Shown here piece after piece: positions 45,579-54,537 of a stretch of DNA of 64,000 nucleotides (position 1 is the stretch's first letter; every line of letters begins with the position of its first letter). Made by a program: the position numbers and the translations under genes. Source of the DNA: BOKV01 sp041397525 (GTDB lineage Bacteria; Pseudomonadota; Alphaproteobacteria; Rhizobiales; Rhizobiaceae); the NCBI GenBank assembly GCA_041397525.1, contig JAWKWL010000007.1, forward strand, positions 144,671-208,670, written 5' to 3'. The notes beneath the pieces were generated by a model. The model was given only the letters and a program-made list of their open reading frames with translations. It did no database searches and was not told the origin of the DNA.

Positions 45579-46664
45579 TCAGTAGCCGGCCTTGATTTTC
45601 TCGAACTCGGCAATCATCTTCTGCTTCAGCTCCGACGGTACCGGTGCCTGGAACAGGGTCTTGTCGACGAAGGCATCAAGGTCGCCATATCCGCTTGAAG
45701 CCAGCGTCTCGGGGTCAATCGCAGCCATGCCCTTCGCATTGCTGTGGCCATAACCCCATTCAGAAACGATATATGCGGAAACTGCCGGATCAAGGATCGC
45801 GTTGAGGAAATCATAGGCCTTGTCTTCGCTGCCCTGGCCATCTGCAAGCAGCGTATAGCCGCAAACCCAGGTGGAAAGGCCTTCATCGGTATCCTTCTTG
45901 ATCGCCACTGCAACACCGTCAGCCTGCAGGCTCGTTGCTGTTTCGTTCCAGGCCCAGGCGAGATCAACCTCGCCGCCCGCCATCGCCTGGCTCAGTTCGG
46001 TGTTGTCGGTCCAGTAAAGACGCACATTCTTGTGTACCATGCGCAGGAATTCGGAAGCCTGGGCGAACTGCTCATCACTCATCGACGTCATGTCCTTGAG
46101 CCCGATGGCAAGTGCTGCCAGCGCATAGGCATCATCTACATTGTCGCCAATCGATACCCGCCCTTCGAACTTTGGATCGGCAAATGCCTTGAGCGACTGG
46201 ATTTCCTCCGGCTTGACCTTTTCAGTCATGTAAGTAACGGCGGTATTGCCCCAATCGAAGGGAACCAGCCATGCCTTTCCGTCTTCGCTGGTCATGAGGT
46301 CCTTCATCGCCTTGAATCCGGGCAGGATGTCATCCCAGGCCTTGATGCGCGAAGTGTCCAGCGGCTTGAGAAGCCCGGCCTCACGCCACTTCACAACACT
46401 TTGCGAGCAGGGATGGGACAGGTCGGCCTTGAAGCCGGACCGCAGTTTCTGGAAAGCCTCTTCTTCATCCCCGAAAAAGGCAAATGTCGGTGACACGCCG
46501 TGTTTCTCGACATAGGCCGGATGGAATGCCGGATCTTCATAGCCGGACCAGTCAAACACTGTCAGTTCCGCGTCATCAGCACGGCTGAGGGTTGGGGCAG
46601 CAACACCCAGTGCTGCAGCAAACGCCAGGCTGGAAAAGATCGATGTCATCTTGTTCTTGTTCAT
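45579..46664 (-). CDS. Periplasmic solute-binding protein, PotD-like
   Basis: A 361-residue exported protein with signal peptide 1-29 (TLSRADD) and the PotD-type start ELTVFDWSGYEDP. The acidic and aromatic segments typical of amine-binding pockets are present (WLVPFDWGNTAVTY, VDLAWAWNETATS). It serves the ABC transporter although it is on the opposite strand. Twelve bases separate it from the TetR gene upstream, so it is the last gene of the methyltransferase-TetR-binding-protein operon. AAGGGAG precedes the ATG. Confidence 0.9.
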   Translation of the reverse strand: MNKNKMTSIFSSLAFAAALGVAAPTLSRADDAELTVFDWSGYEDPAFHPAYVEKHGVSPTFAFFGDEEEAFQKLRSGFKADLSHPCSQSVVKWREAGLLKPLDTSRIKAWDDILPGFKAMKDLMTSEDGKAWLVPFDWGNTAVTYMTEKVKPEEIQSLKAFADPKFEGRVSIGDNVDDAYALAALAIGLKDMTSMSDEQFAQASEFLRMVHKNVRLYWTDNTELSQAMAGGEVDLAWAWNETATSLQADGVAVAIKKDTDEGLSTWVCGYTLLADGQGSEDKAYDFLNAILDPAVSAYIVSEWGYGHSNAKGMAAIDPETLASSGYGDLDAFVDKTLFQAPVPSELKQKMIAEFEKIKAGY

Positions 46665-46676
46665 TTCATTCTCCCT

Positions 46677-47387
46677 TCATGAAAGTTCCCATGTATTTTC
46701 CGGCTTGCCAGCCGGGGTGAAATGCTTTGGAAATAGGCTTCCCAGTGTCTGCCTCAACACCGTCAAGGCCGCTTCACGCGAATAGCTCCGCCCGGACAGC
46801 ATCAGCCGCAGCCAGAGACCTTCCTGCATCGCATAGATCGCGGCGGTCAGATTGGCGGGATCATAGACATATCCGGCTTCTTCCCGTGCCTTCGCGCAAA
46901 GTTCTGTCAGGACCGCGCGGTATTTCGAATCCCGCTCCCAGCATAGTTTCTGGTAGTCGGGGCGAGACTTGGCTTCCGCCATCAGCGCAAACCACGCTGC
47001 CACCTTGGTTGGGGTACAGATACTGCGGTCGAGATCAGCCGTAATCAGCGTGAGTATCTGCGAAGTGGTGTCAGTATCCGCAGCCGCAAGCCGCGCTTTC
47101 CAGTTTGCCTGGTACTCATCTGACATGAATCTCAGCGTCTCAAGCAGCAAGTTGTCCTTGCTCTGGAAATGGAAATTGACGATCCCGCGGGAGAGACCCG
47201 CACCATCGCAAACATTGGCAAGCGTCGTATCGGCATAGCCGCGAACCGCCAGGGATTCCATCGTGGCCTGGATGAGCTGCTCGCGCCGCAACTCCTTTGA
47301 TTCCCGCCGCCGTGCCGGCTGGGATGCCACCACACCGCCGAACTCCTGCTCTCTTTCAGCCGACGCCTCGCCCCTGCCCGGATTCAT
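46677..47387 (-). CDS. TetR-family regulator (BetI-like), first copy
   Basis: A 236-residue regulator. The helix-turn-helix is TLANVCDGAGLSRGIVNFHFQSKDNLL (about 59-85), followed by a BetI-like ligand domain (AAWFALMAEAKSRPDYQKLC). The N-terminal 30 residues precede the family start and are poorly conserved. Its ATG overlaps the methyltransferase stop. With the second TetR (48368-48988) it is a candidate reader of the four-site palindrome in this cluster. Confidence 0.9.
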   Translation of the reverse strand: MNPGRGEASAEREQEFGGVVASQPARRRESKELRREQLIQATMESLAVRGYADTTLANVCDGAGLSRGIVNFHFQSKDNLLLETLRFMSDEYQANWKARLAAADTDTTSQILTLITADLDRSICTPTKVAAWFALMAEAKSRPDYQKLCWERDSKYRAVLTELCAKAREEAGYVYDPANLTAAIYAMQEGLWLRLMLSGRSYSREAALTVLRQTLGSLFPKHFTPAGKPENTWELS

Positions 47388-48244
47388 CAGTCAGCTCCCT
47401 TCGGCTTCGCGCCAAAAATATGGGTCGGGCAATGTTCGCCGCTATTGAGCACAATCTGCATGGCGGACCATGTCTTGATATTCTTGTCGACATAATCCTT
47501 CCCGACGATTGCGGCTATCCGCTCATATTCGCTGTGTCTCAGGCGCTGCAACTCTCCGCGCGCGACTTCGCGATACCAGGGATTGCGATTGACCGTGCGA
47601 ACATCAGTGAACCCTGCCTTGCGCATCGCCGCCTCATAGCGCGAGGGCGACGCCATTCCGAAACTCAGCCCTTCTGCAGCCAGATAGTCACGCATTTCCC
47701 GCGAGGGCTCACCGTCATGCGAGGTCAGCCAGTCACTGGCCACGAACACCCCGCCTGGTTTCAGGATGCGAAAGAGGTCGGCAAACAGGCTTTCCTTGTC
47801 ACTGACATGAATGAGGGCATCCTTGGAAAACACGATGTCAAACTGCGATGGTTGGAACGGCAAAGGCCCGGGATAGCCCTTGAGGAACGAGACACGGTCC
47901 GCCAGACCTTCAGCTTTCGCACGGCGGCTGGCCGCATCGATGACCGGCTGCTCGACATCAAAACCTGTGATGTGGGCGGGGCCATATTCGCGCGCGAGGA
48001 AAAGCGTTATGCCGCCAGACCCGCAACCAATGTCGAGGACGTTCTTTCCTGTAAGATCGGTTCCGTCAACAATTCGGCGAACCTCGTCCGGCCCGCCGGG
48101 CGAAAGATATCCCTCGCCCCACAATGCCTCGAGAAACCGGATTGCTGTATCGTCATACTCGTCATGCTGCGCCTGACCGTGCACTTGCTCAGGGCTCGTC
48201 AGAGCTGACGCCACTTTTGGTGATGAACGTCCGGCCTGGGTCAT
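47387..48244 (-). CDS. SAM-dependent methyltransferase, phosphoethanolamine-N-methyltransferase-like
   Basis: A 285-residue class I methyltransferase. The SAM motif is VLDIGCGSGGITLFLA, and a later motif is FDIVFSKDALIHVSDKE. The preceding WGEGYLSPGGPDEVRRIV resembles the N-terminus of plant-type phosphoethanolamine N-methyltransferases (GEGF-STGG), suggesting an amine acceptor. A methyl-adding enzyme is unusual in a demethylation cluster. Start 48244 has AAGGAG six bases upstream; site C is 63 bases upstream. Confidence 0.8.
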   Translation of the reverse strand: MTQAGRSSPKVASALTSPEQVHGQAQHDEYDDTAIRFLEALWGEGYLSPGGPDEVRRIVDGTDLTGKNVLDIGCGSGGITLFLAREYGPAHITGFDVEQPVIDAASRRAKAEGLADRVSFLKGYPGPLPFQPSQFDIVFSKDALIHVSDKESLFADLFRILKPGGVFVASDWLTSHDGEPSREMRDYLAAEGLSFGMASPSRYEAAMRKAGFTDVRTVNRNPWYREVARGELQRLRHSEYERIAAIVGKDYVDKNIKTWSAMQIVLNSGEHCPTHIFGAKPKGAD

Positions 48245-48306
48245 GACATCTCCTTCCCGCAAGGGGAATATTCATGCCTGCCGCGGCTGAATGCAACTGT
48301 TTTTTG

Positions 48307-48322
48307 CTGAATGTTCATTCAA
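48307..48322. promoter_or_regulatory. TetR-type operator, site C (methyltransferase operon)
   Basis: CTGAATGTTCATTCAA lies between the second TetR gene and the methyltransferase start and fits YTGARTRNNCRYTCAR. It would control the methyltransferase-TetR-binding-protein operon. Confidence 0.6.
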
Positions 48323-48367
48323 TAGCGACCTGCGCCGCTACCGTCTGGAGCCATGCTTCACGGTGAT

Positions 48368-48988
48368 TCAGATTCGCGATGCGCAGTCGGGAAGCAGGCG
48401 GCGCAAATGCGCCAACGCGGTCTCAAGCGCCATATCAGCTGGAAACGATTTCCCTTGGATATGCATCTGCAGCCAAAGGCCGTCCGTATGCGCATCGATC
48501 ATGTGAGCAACTTCACCCGCGTCCATGCCATCACCATGGCAATCCAGCCCGGCCACAGCATGTTTCATCGCCTCAAAGCGCTCCTGCTCTGCCGCCTGGC
48601 AAAGTCTGTTATAAAGCGGCTTGGTTCCCGCCTCCCCCCAGAACGCAAACCAGAGCGTGAGCTTTTTTGGTGTGCAAATTCTCGGATCGAAATCGGCACG
48701 GACCAGACCCTTGACCTGATCAAGCGGATCTTCGAGCCTTGATGCCGGTAACCAACTGTCACGATATTCATCAAACAGCCGCACCAGTGTCTCGGCCAGC
48801 AAACCTTTCTTGGACTTGAAATGAAACACCACCACGCCCTGGGAGACTCCGGCGGTTGTTGCCACATTGGCAAGCGTCGTGCCGGTAATGCCGCGCTGCC
48901 AAACGACATCCACCACGGCATCGATGATCCGTGCCTGGGTACGCTGGCTCGTCCGCGAAACATTTGTTGCAGTCTGGAAATCCGGCAT
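48368..48988 (-). CDS. TetR-family regulator (BetI-like), second copy
   Basis: A 206-residue paralogue of the regulator at 46677 (shared HTH type TLANVATTAGVSQGVVVFHFKSKKGLL, then TPKKLTLWFAFWGEAGTKPLYN). The start at 48988 is preferred over 49075 because the longer frame runs through operator site D and lacks homology. It is divergent from the flavoprotein operon across site D, the classical layout for a self-regulating repressor. Confidence 0.9.
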   Translation of the reverse strand: MPDFQTATNVSRTSQRTQARIIDAVVDVVWQRGITGTTLANVATTAGVSQGVVVFHFKSKKGLLAETLVRLFDEYRDSWLPASRLEDPLDQVKGLVRADFDPRICTPKKLTLWFAFWGEAGTKPLYNRLCQAAEQERFEAMKHAVAGLDCHGDGMDAGEVAHMIDAHTDGLWLQMHIQGKSFPADMALETALAHLRRLLPDCASRI

Positions 48989-49032
48989 GGCAATACCTAA
49001 CGCTGTGGACAAAAAGATCAAAGCCAAATAAT

Positions 49033-49048
49033 TTGAGTGAACGCTCAA
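49033..49048. promoter_or_regulatory. TetR-type operator, site D (second TetR / flavoprotein operon)
   Basis: TTGAGTGAACGCTCAA has five-base perfect arms TTGAG/CTCAA and lies in the 92-base gap between the divergent genes. It fits YTGARTRNNCRYTCAR and closely resembles site A. Confidence 0.65.
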
Positions 49049-49080
49049 TTTTTCGGAATGCCCAACATGCGTCAAGTTTC

Positions 49081-50733
49081 ATGAATACCGGTCCGGCACG
49101 AAAGTCCGGCACATCCAGCTACGATGCAATCATCGTTGGCGCTGGTCACAATGGACTTGTCACCGCCTGTTTTCTTGCGCGTGCCGGTTTGCGCACCTTG
49201 GTGGTCGAAAAGAACGGTCATGTTGGCGGGGCAGCCGTCAGCCTGTCGCTGACACCCGGCTGGACATATTCGAACTGTTCCTATGTCTGTTCGCTGCTGC
49301 GTCCGGAAATCATCCGAGCACTGGAACTGCCCAAACATGGCCTGCAGGTAATCCCGTACGAAGGCGGCGCAACCTTCAACTCCAGAGGCGAGTATTTTTC
49401 CTATTCATCCGACCACGACGCACTGCGCCGTGAACTCACCCGGCATTCTCCGCGCGATGCGGAAGGCTATGAACTCTATGCGCGCGCCGTGATGCGCCAA
49501 TGCCGGTTCATCAAGCCATTGCTGATGCGCACTGCTCCAGACCCCGTGCGACTGCGCCCGCGTGACATTTCGGAACTGCTCTATATCGGGAAACGCTTCC
49601 ATGGCCTGGGCGCCCGTGAAATGGCCGAGACGGTACGTTTCTGGACCATGTCCATCGCCGAATTCCTCGACCAGTATTTCGAAACCGATATTGCCAAGGC
49701 GCATATTGCCGGATCCGGCATCATCGGCACCGGCCTCGGCCCCTATTCCCCCGGCACTGCCTATGTCTTGCTGCATCACTACATGGGCGAAGTGGATGGC
49801 GCGATCGGTGCTTGGGGCTTCGCCCGAGGCGGCATGGGCGCGATCTCCAGCGCACTGGCGGCCTCCTTCGAGGCATCGGGTGGCGAAATCCGCACCGGTT
49901 CCGGCATCGACAGATTTGTAATATCCAATGGCAAGGCAAGCGGCGTCGTTCTGGCCAATGGCGACGAGTTTCACGCACCTGTCCTGGTATCGGGAATGGA
50001 TGTCCGCCGGACTTTCCTCGACCATGTCGATGAGAGCGAATTGCCGGCAGAATTTCTCAAGGGAGTACGCCGCTACCGTTTCCGGGGTTCATCCGCCAAA
50101 CTCAATATCGCGCTTGACGCAATGCCCGAATTCTCCGGTGCACCAAAGGATGCTCGCTTCCTGCGCGGGGACTTGCACTTCCTCGATGACATGATGGAAA
50201 TCGAAACTGCCTATGATGACTGGAAGGCCGGGCGCTGGTCGCAAAGCCCGTATGTTGACTTCCTGATACCAACACAGATCGACCCGACCATGGCTCCGCC
50301 GGGCAAGCACTATGCGACGGTGTTCGTGCAATATGCGCCTTACGAACTTGCGGACGGCGAATGGAACGATGCCAATCGCGAGGCGTTCGCCAATACTGTT
50401 CTCGACAAGATCGAGCGGCACAGCCCGGGTTTCCGCAAGCTCATCGTCCACAAGGAAGTGCGCACTCCCTGGGACATCGAAAACGAGGTCGGCCTTACCG
50501 AGGGCAACATCTTCCAGGGTGAATTGACCTTCGACCAGTTGCTGTTCAACCGACCGGTTCCTGGCTATGCGCAATACCGCTCGCCGGTAAGGGGCTTGTA
50601 CATGTGCGGTTCGTCAAACCACCCCGGTGGAGGCGTCATGGGTGCACCTGGTGCCAATGCAGCACGCGAAATCCTGTTGGATGCCCGACGAAAAATGGAT
50701 CTGGGCATGGCAACGACGGATGCAGCGGAATGA
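49081..50733 (+). CDS. FAD-dependent oxidoreductase, phytoene-desaturase-like (COG1233), first copy
   Basis: A 550-residue flavoprotein. The N-terminal FAD motif is AIIVGAGHNGLVTACFLARAGLRTLVVEK with GGAAVS after it. The C-terminal FAD segment is RGLYMCGSSNHPGGGVMGAPGANAA. COG1233 proteins oxidise C-C or C-N bonds; this branch is often found with amine catabolic genes rather than carotenoid genes, and no carotenoid gene is near. The start at 49081 follows site D. The stop overlaps the next ATG (ATGA), so the two flavoproteins may form a heteromer. Confidence 0.88.
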   Translation: MNTGPARKSGTSSYDAIIVGAGHNGLVTACFLARAGLRTLVVEKNGHVGGAAVSLSLTPGWTYSNCSYVCSLLRPEIIRALELPKHGLQVIPYEGGATFNSRGEYFSYSSDHDALRRELTRHSPRDAEGYELYARAVMRQCRFIKPLLMRTAPDPVRLRPRDISELLYIGKRFHGLGAREMAETVRFWTMSIAEFLDQYFETDIAKAHIAGSGIIGTGLGPYSPGTAYVLLHHYMGEVDGAIGAWGFARGGMGAISSALAASFEASGGEIRTGSGIDRFVISNGKASGVVLANGDEFHAPVLVSGMDVRRTFLDHVDESELPAEFLKGVRRYRFRGSSAKLNIALDAMPEFSGAPKDARFLRGDLHFLDDMMEIETAYDDWKAGRWSQSPYVDFLIPTQIDPTMAPPGKHYATVFVQYAPYELADGEWNDANREAFANTVLDKIERHSPGFRKLIVHKEVRTPWDIENEVGLTEGNIFQGELTFDQLLFNRPVPGYAQYRSPVRGLYMCGSSNHPGGGVMGAPGANAAREILLDARRKMDLGMATTDAAE

Positions 50734-52238
50734 GCGCCATATTTGACGCCATCATCATCGGAGCAGGCCACAACGGCCTCGTTGCTGCCGCCATGCTGGC
50801 TCGCAAGGGCCGACGGGTGCTGGTGCTGGAAAGCCGGAATCATGTCGGTGGCATGCTCGGCGATGCGCAGTTCCGGGTGGCATCCATGCCCTCACCACTG
50901 AACCCGAAAGTCGCAAAGGCACTCGGCATCAAGTTGAAATCCCACCCAATGCAGACGATTGTTGCTGCTGGAGATGGCAGCCTCACCCACATTCGCGGTG
51001 CCATGGTCTCAGGCGCCGATGCGGCTGACGCGGCAGCCTATGCCCGCCTGCACGAAAGCCTCATCGCCAAGGCCAGGGCTTTGTCGCCCATGCTGACCAT
51101 GACCCCACCCGGATTAGACCGGACAGGTTGGCGGCAATGGCTGACGCTTTGCCACACAGGCATGAACCTTCGCCGCCTCGGCAAGTCGCAACTGCGCGAA
51201 CTGATGCGCATTGCGCTTTCCAATGTTCATGACCTTGTTCTGGATGAAATGCCCGACGGACCGCTTGCCGGGGCCATGGCCATGGATGCGACGCTTGGCG
51301 GCGCGATGGGGCCGCGTTCGCCGGGAACAGTGCTCTCACTGCTTTACCGCATGACCCACGCCAATGCGGCAACCGGACCGGACCAGGCGATTCGCCACAT
51401 GCCGGATGGCGGTCCGCAAGCCATGATCGACGCACTTTGCGCGGTTGTCACCCAATCGGGTGGCGACATTCGCACATCCGCAGCCGTCGCCAAAATCCTG
51501 GTCGAAGACGATCAGGCCTGTGGCGTTGCACTGGCATCCGGAGAGGAAATCCGTGCGCACCAGGTCCTTTCCAATGCAGCGCCTGCGACAACACTGATCA
51601 AGCTGCTTGGGCCAGGGCACCTCGATGCGGAATTCGTTCGCCGATGCCGCAACATCGCTTCCAGGGGCATGGTGGCGCGGCTCGACTTCGACCTTGCGGC
51701 CACGCCGGAACTTTCAGACGGCAGCGCCATGAACCAATTGCAACGCCTTATCAGCACTGATGGTTCGACCGCTATCGAACAGGCTTTCGATACGGCCAAG
51801 CATGGCAGACTACCCGATCGGCCGACGCTGGAATCCTGTTTCGACCCCGGTAACCAACGGCTCTCGGTTACCGCCCAGTTTGTCCCGGCAATGCCGGATG
51901 GCGGCTGGAGCACAGGTTTACGCAATCAATTGGGAAAGACGGTGCTGGCAACACTGGAACCGGCTTTGCCCGGCCTTGGCAAGCTCGTCCAGGCCTGCCG
52001 GATCATGACACCGGGCGACATTGAAACCGGCTATCATGTGCCAGGCGGGCACTGGCATCACGGTGAGTTCCGCATCGATCAGGCTCTGATGCTGCGGCCC
52101 TTCGACGGTGCCGGCCAATACAGGATGCCAGTGCGGGGATTGTATCTTTGCGGCGCAGGCAGCCACCCCGGCGGGGATATTTCCGGCACCCCCGGCTTCA
52201 ATGCGGCCAATGCTGCACTATCGGATGGGGGAAAGTGA
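50730..52238 (+). CDS. FAD-dependent oxidoreductase, phytoene-desaturase-like (COG1233), second copy
   Basis: A 502-residue paralogue of the preceding gene: FAD motif AIIIGAGHNGLVAAAMLARKGRRVLVLE with GGMLG, and a terminal segment RGLYLCGAGSHPGGDISGTPGFNAA. It is shorter, with a reduced middle domain. Translation is coupled to the first copy by a four-base overlap. Two adjacent, diverged copies suggest a two-subunit dehydrogenase; this is inference. Confidence 0.88.
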   Translation: MSAIFDAIIIGAGHNGLVAAAMLARKGRRVLVLESRNHVGGMLGDAQFRVASMPSPLNPKVAKALGIKLKSHPMQTIVAAGDGSLTHIRGAMVSGADAADAAAYARLHESLIAKARALSPMLTMTPPGLDRTGWRQWLTLCHTGMNLRRLGKSQLRELMRIALSNVHDLVLDEMPDGPLAGAMAMDATLGGAMGPRSPGTVLSLLYRMTHANAATGPDQAIRHMPDGGPQAMIDALCAVVTQSGGDIRTSAAVAKILVEDDQACGVALASGEEIRAHQVLSNAAPATTLIKLLGPGHLDAEFVRRCRNIASRGMVARLDFDLAATPELSDGSAMNQLQRLISTDGSTAIEQAFDTAKHGRLPDRPTLESCFDPGNQRLSVTAQFVPAMPDGGWSTGLRNQLGKTVLATLEPALPGLGKLVQACRIMTPGDIETGYHVPGGHWHHGEFRIDQALMLRPFDGAGQYRMPVRGLYLCGAGSHPGGDISGTPGFNAANAALSDGGK

Positions 52239-52239
52239 C

Positions 52240-53463
52240 ATGAAACATCCCCTCAAACCGCACCCTGCAGTCATCAACGGACTTGAGCCCGGACCGTTTC
52301 ATCAGCGCATTGCAGCTGCCAATCACCAGCAATCCTGGGTCAACTGGATGGGGTTTGCGTCCGCTTCCGTTCTCGACAATGTCGAATTCGAATATTTCGC
52401 CATCCGCAACCAGGCGACCCTTTTCGACATTTCACCCATGTGCAAATACGAGATTGTAGGCCCGGATGCAGAGCGCGTCATCGATCGTCTCGTCACCCGC
52501 AACGTCACCAAACTGAAACCGGGCCGGGTCGCCTATGCAATCTGGTGTGACGAGGATGGCAACATCATTGATGACGGCACTGTCTTCAGGCTCGCCACAA
52601 ACCGGTTCCGTTTGTGCAGCCAGGAACCGCAGCTGACCTGGCTCGATGATATCGCCTATGGTTTCGATGTCCGCATCACCGATGTCAGCCGGCAAATTGC
52701 TGCTTTGTCGCTGCAAGGACCAACAAGCTTCGCGGTCTTGCAGGCTCTCGGGATCAAGGGGGTCGAAGTACTGAAACCCTTCGACGTTGAGGAATTTTCC
52801 TTCAAGGGTATCAAGGCGGAAATCTCGCGCACCGGCTTCACCGGCGATCTCGGCTATGAAATCTGGACCAGTCCGAAATCGGCATTTAAATTGTGGGACG
52901 CCCTTGTCGATGCCGGCAGGGAATCCGGCATCAGGCCGATTGGCTATGAGGCCGTGGAAATGGCACGCATCGAAGCTGGCTTCCTTCTGCCGGGCAAGGA
53001 ATTCATATCCGCCCGCAAGGTTCTGCGAACCGACCGCGTGCGAAACCCTTTTGAACTGGGGCTTGGCTGGCTCGTGGATTTCGACAAGCCGCATTTCAAC
53101 GGCAAGCGCGCGCTTCAAGCACTGGCAACAAAGCCGTTGCGCCGCAAACTGGTCGCGATCGAAATCGAGCACGACAAGCCTGCCAATGGCGCCTTGATAT
53201 ATCACCGCAAGAAACATGAAATCGGCATGGTGACATCCGCCCTGTGGTCACCGACCTGCAAGCGCAATATTGCATTTGCCTGGCTCGATGCACCGCATGG
53301 CGACCCAGTTACGATGGCAAGGCCGGGAAAGAGTGATCTTTGGGTGGAAATCTATCTGCAGCGCGAACTGGTCTGGCAGCGCCAGATGGCCAGATGCGAG
53401 ATTGTCGAAAAACCGTTCTTCACCCATCCGCGCCGAACGCAGACTCCTCCCGCGCGTTTCTGA
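52240..53463 (+). CDS. GcvT-like aminomethyltransferase / folate-dependent demethylase
   Basis: A 407-residue GcvT/DmdA-family protein: FDISPMCKYEIVGPDAERVIDRLVTRNV, then DDGTVFRLATNRFRLCS, SRTGFTGDLGYEIW with the conserved folate-site aspartate region, and the C-terminal barrel ALWSPTCKRNIAFAWLD. Such proteins move a methyl or methylene group to tetrahydrofolate. It begins one base after the flavoprotein stop. Together with the flavoproteins it could capture a one-carbon unit from an N-methyl group. Confidence 0.87.
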   Translation: MKHPLKPHPAVINGLEPGPFHQRIAAANHQQSWVNWMGFASASVLDNVEFEYFAIRNQATLFDISPMCKYEIVGPDAERVIDRLVTRNVTKLKPGRVAYAIWCDEDGNIIDDGTVFRLATNRFRLCSQEPQLTWLDDIAYGFDVRITDVSRQIAALSLQGPTSFAVLQALGIKGVEVLKPFDVEEFSFKGIKAEISRTGFTGDLGYEIWTSPKSAFKLWDALVDAGRESGIRPIGYEAVEMARIEAGFLLPGKEFISARKVLRTDRVRNPFELGLGWLVDFDKPHFNGKRALQALATKPLRRKLVAIEIEHDKPANGALIYHRKKHEIGMVTSALWSPTCKRNIAFAWLDAPHGDPVTMARPGKSDLWVEIYLQRELVWQRQMARCEIVEKPFFTHPRRTQTPPARF

Positions 53464-53483
53464 TTTCAGGGTGAGGTATTACC

Positions 53484-53714
53484 GTGACCAAAACAATGCC
53501 AGAAACGGATATAGGGCAACTGCAGCACGAACTGCTGCAAACGCCACTTGGCGTTCCCGGCTCCGGTTTCATCCGCTACAGCGCTGCCATGTATTTCCAC
53601 ACCATTGGCGAACTTTCGGCAGAACGGCTCGAAGCCTATCGCATCTGTTGCAATCTCGACGACGAGGACCCTTTGGCGGTCGAGGCTCACCGGCACCGGG
53701 CTGATCCGGGCTGA
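53484..53714 (+). CDS. Small protein of unknown function in the flavoprotein operon
   Basis: A 76-residue protein starting at a GTG with GAGG seven bases upstream; an ATG at 53496 is an alternative. It is not membrane-bound and reads as a compact acidic protein (FIRYSAAMYFHTIGELSAER, then ICCNLDDEDPLAVEA) with two adjacent cysteines. It follows the GcvT-like gene by 20 bases. I do not recognise the family. Conserved context elsewhere would tell whether it is a subunit of the upstream enzymes. Confidence 0.6.
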   Translation: MTKTMPETDIGQLQHELLQTPLGVPGSGFIRYSAAMYFHTIGELSAERLEAYRICCNLDDEDPLAVEAHRHRADPG

Positions 53715-53776
53715 AGCCTCTGCATTTGAGGCGCGCACCATGCGACATCCGGTGGCGCAAATGTTGAGTACCGATA

Positions 53777-53793
53777 TTATACATTTTGTATAA
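53777..53793. promoter_or_regulatory. Candidate GntR (FCD-type) operator
   Basis: TTATACATTTTGTATAA has perfect six-base arms around five bases and lies nine bases before the GntR start. This is the usual autoregulatory position and an AT-rich FCD-GntR-like site. Confidence 0.5.
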
Positions 53794-53802
53794 CATCACA
53801 CC

Positions 53803-54537
53803 ATGAGCACGTTGGACAAGAAACAATCCCGATCACCCGCAATGCAACCGTCAGGTCAGCACGACAAGCAGGATGTGGCATCCTCGCTCAGGCAGCAGAT
53901 ATTGTCGCTGCAGATTTCCCCGGGCCAGATGCTGGATGAGGCGGAGCTTGCCCAGGCCTTCGGGATTTCGCGCACACCGCTGCGCGAGGTGATCCAGCGC
54001 CTCGGCGGTGAAGGCTATCTGGTCTTCAGGAAAAACCGGGGAGCCAAGGTTGCGCCAATGGACCTGACAACCTTGCGCCAGTTCTTCCAGGCCGCTCCCA
54101 TGATCTATGCCGCGGTAGCCCGGCTCGCGGCAGAAAACGCCACAGCTTCCGGCATTCGCAGCCTGAAGGAAATCCAGAAGACCTATCGAGCGGCAATAGC
54201 CGCGGGTGACGGCAACAGTTCGGCACTTGAAAACCACCGTTTTCATGCCGAGATCGGCGTGATGGCGGCTTCTGCCTATCTGTTGCCAAGCCTTAACCGG
54301 CTGCTGATCGACCACACCCGCATTGGCCAGATCTTCTACCGTTCCAACAATTCGCGTGACAGCGACCGCATCCGCAAGGCCGCTGACCAGCATGACGAAC
54401 TCATCGCGGCAATAGGCAGCCATTCTCCTGCCGAAGCCGTCGAGATCACGCTCAGGCACTGGGCCTTGTCTCGTGACCAGATGGAGCGCTTCGTGCAGCC
54501 CGACCCGTTGCCATTTGAAATTGCCGGAGGTTTCTGA
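53803..54537 (+). CDS. GntR-family regulator, FadR/FCD branch
   Basis: A 244-residue regulator with N-terminal winged helix (LAQAFGISRTPLREVIQRLG, then GYLVFRKNRGAKVAPM) and an alpha-helical FCD ligand domain with metal-type histidines (ENHRFHAEIGVMA; ADQHDELIAAI). It heads the DapA-like - ALDH - MttB - DadA-like operon and its stop overlaps the next start (TGATG). It probably senses an intermediate of that branch. Confidence 0.9.
   Translation: MSTLDKKQSRSPAMQPSGQHDKQDVASSLRQQILSLQISPGQMLDEAELAQAFGISRTPLREVIQRLGGEGYLVFRKNRGAKVAPMDLTTLRQFFQAAPMIYAAVARLAAENATASGIRSLKEIQKTYRAAIAAGDGNSSALENHRFHAEIGVMAASAYLLPSLNRLLIDHTRIGQIFYRSNNSRDSDRIRKAADQHDELIAAIGSHSPAEAVEITLRHWALSRDQMERFVQPDPLPFEIAGGF

Noticed and set aside
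49081..52238. Carotenoid biosynthesis (phytoene desaturase pair)
   Set aside because: The two flavoproteins resemble CrtI only at family level; no phytoene synthase or cyclase is near, while amine genes surround them.
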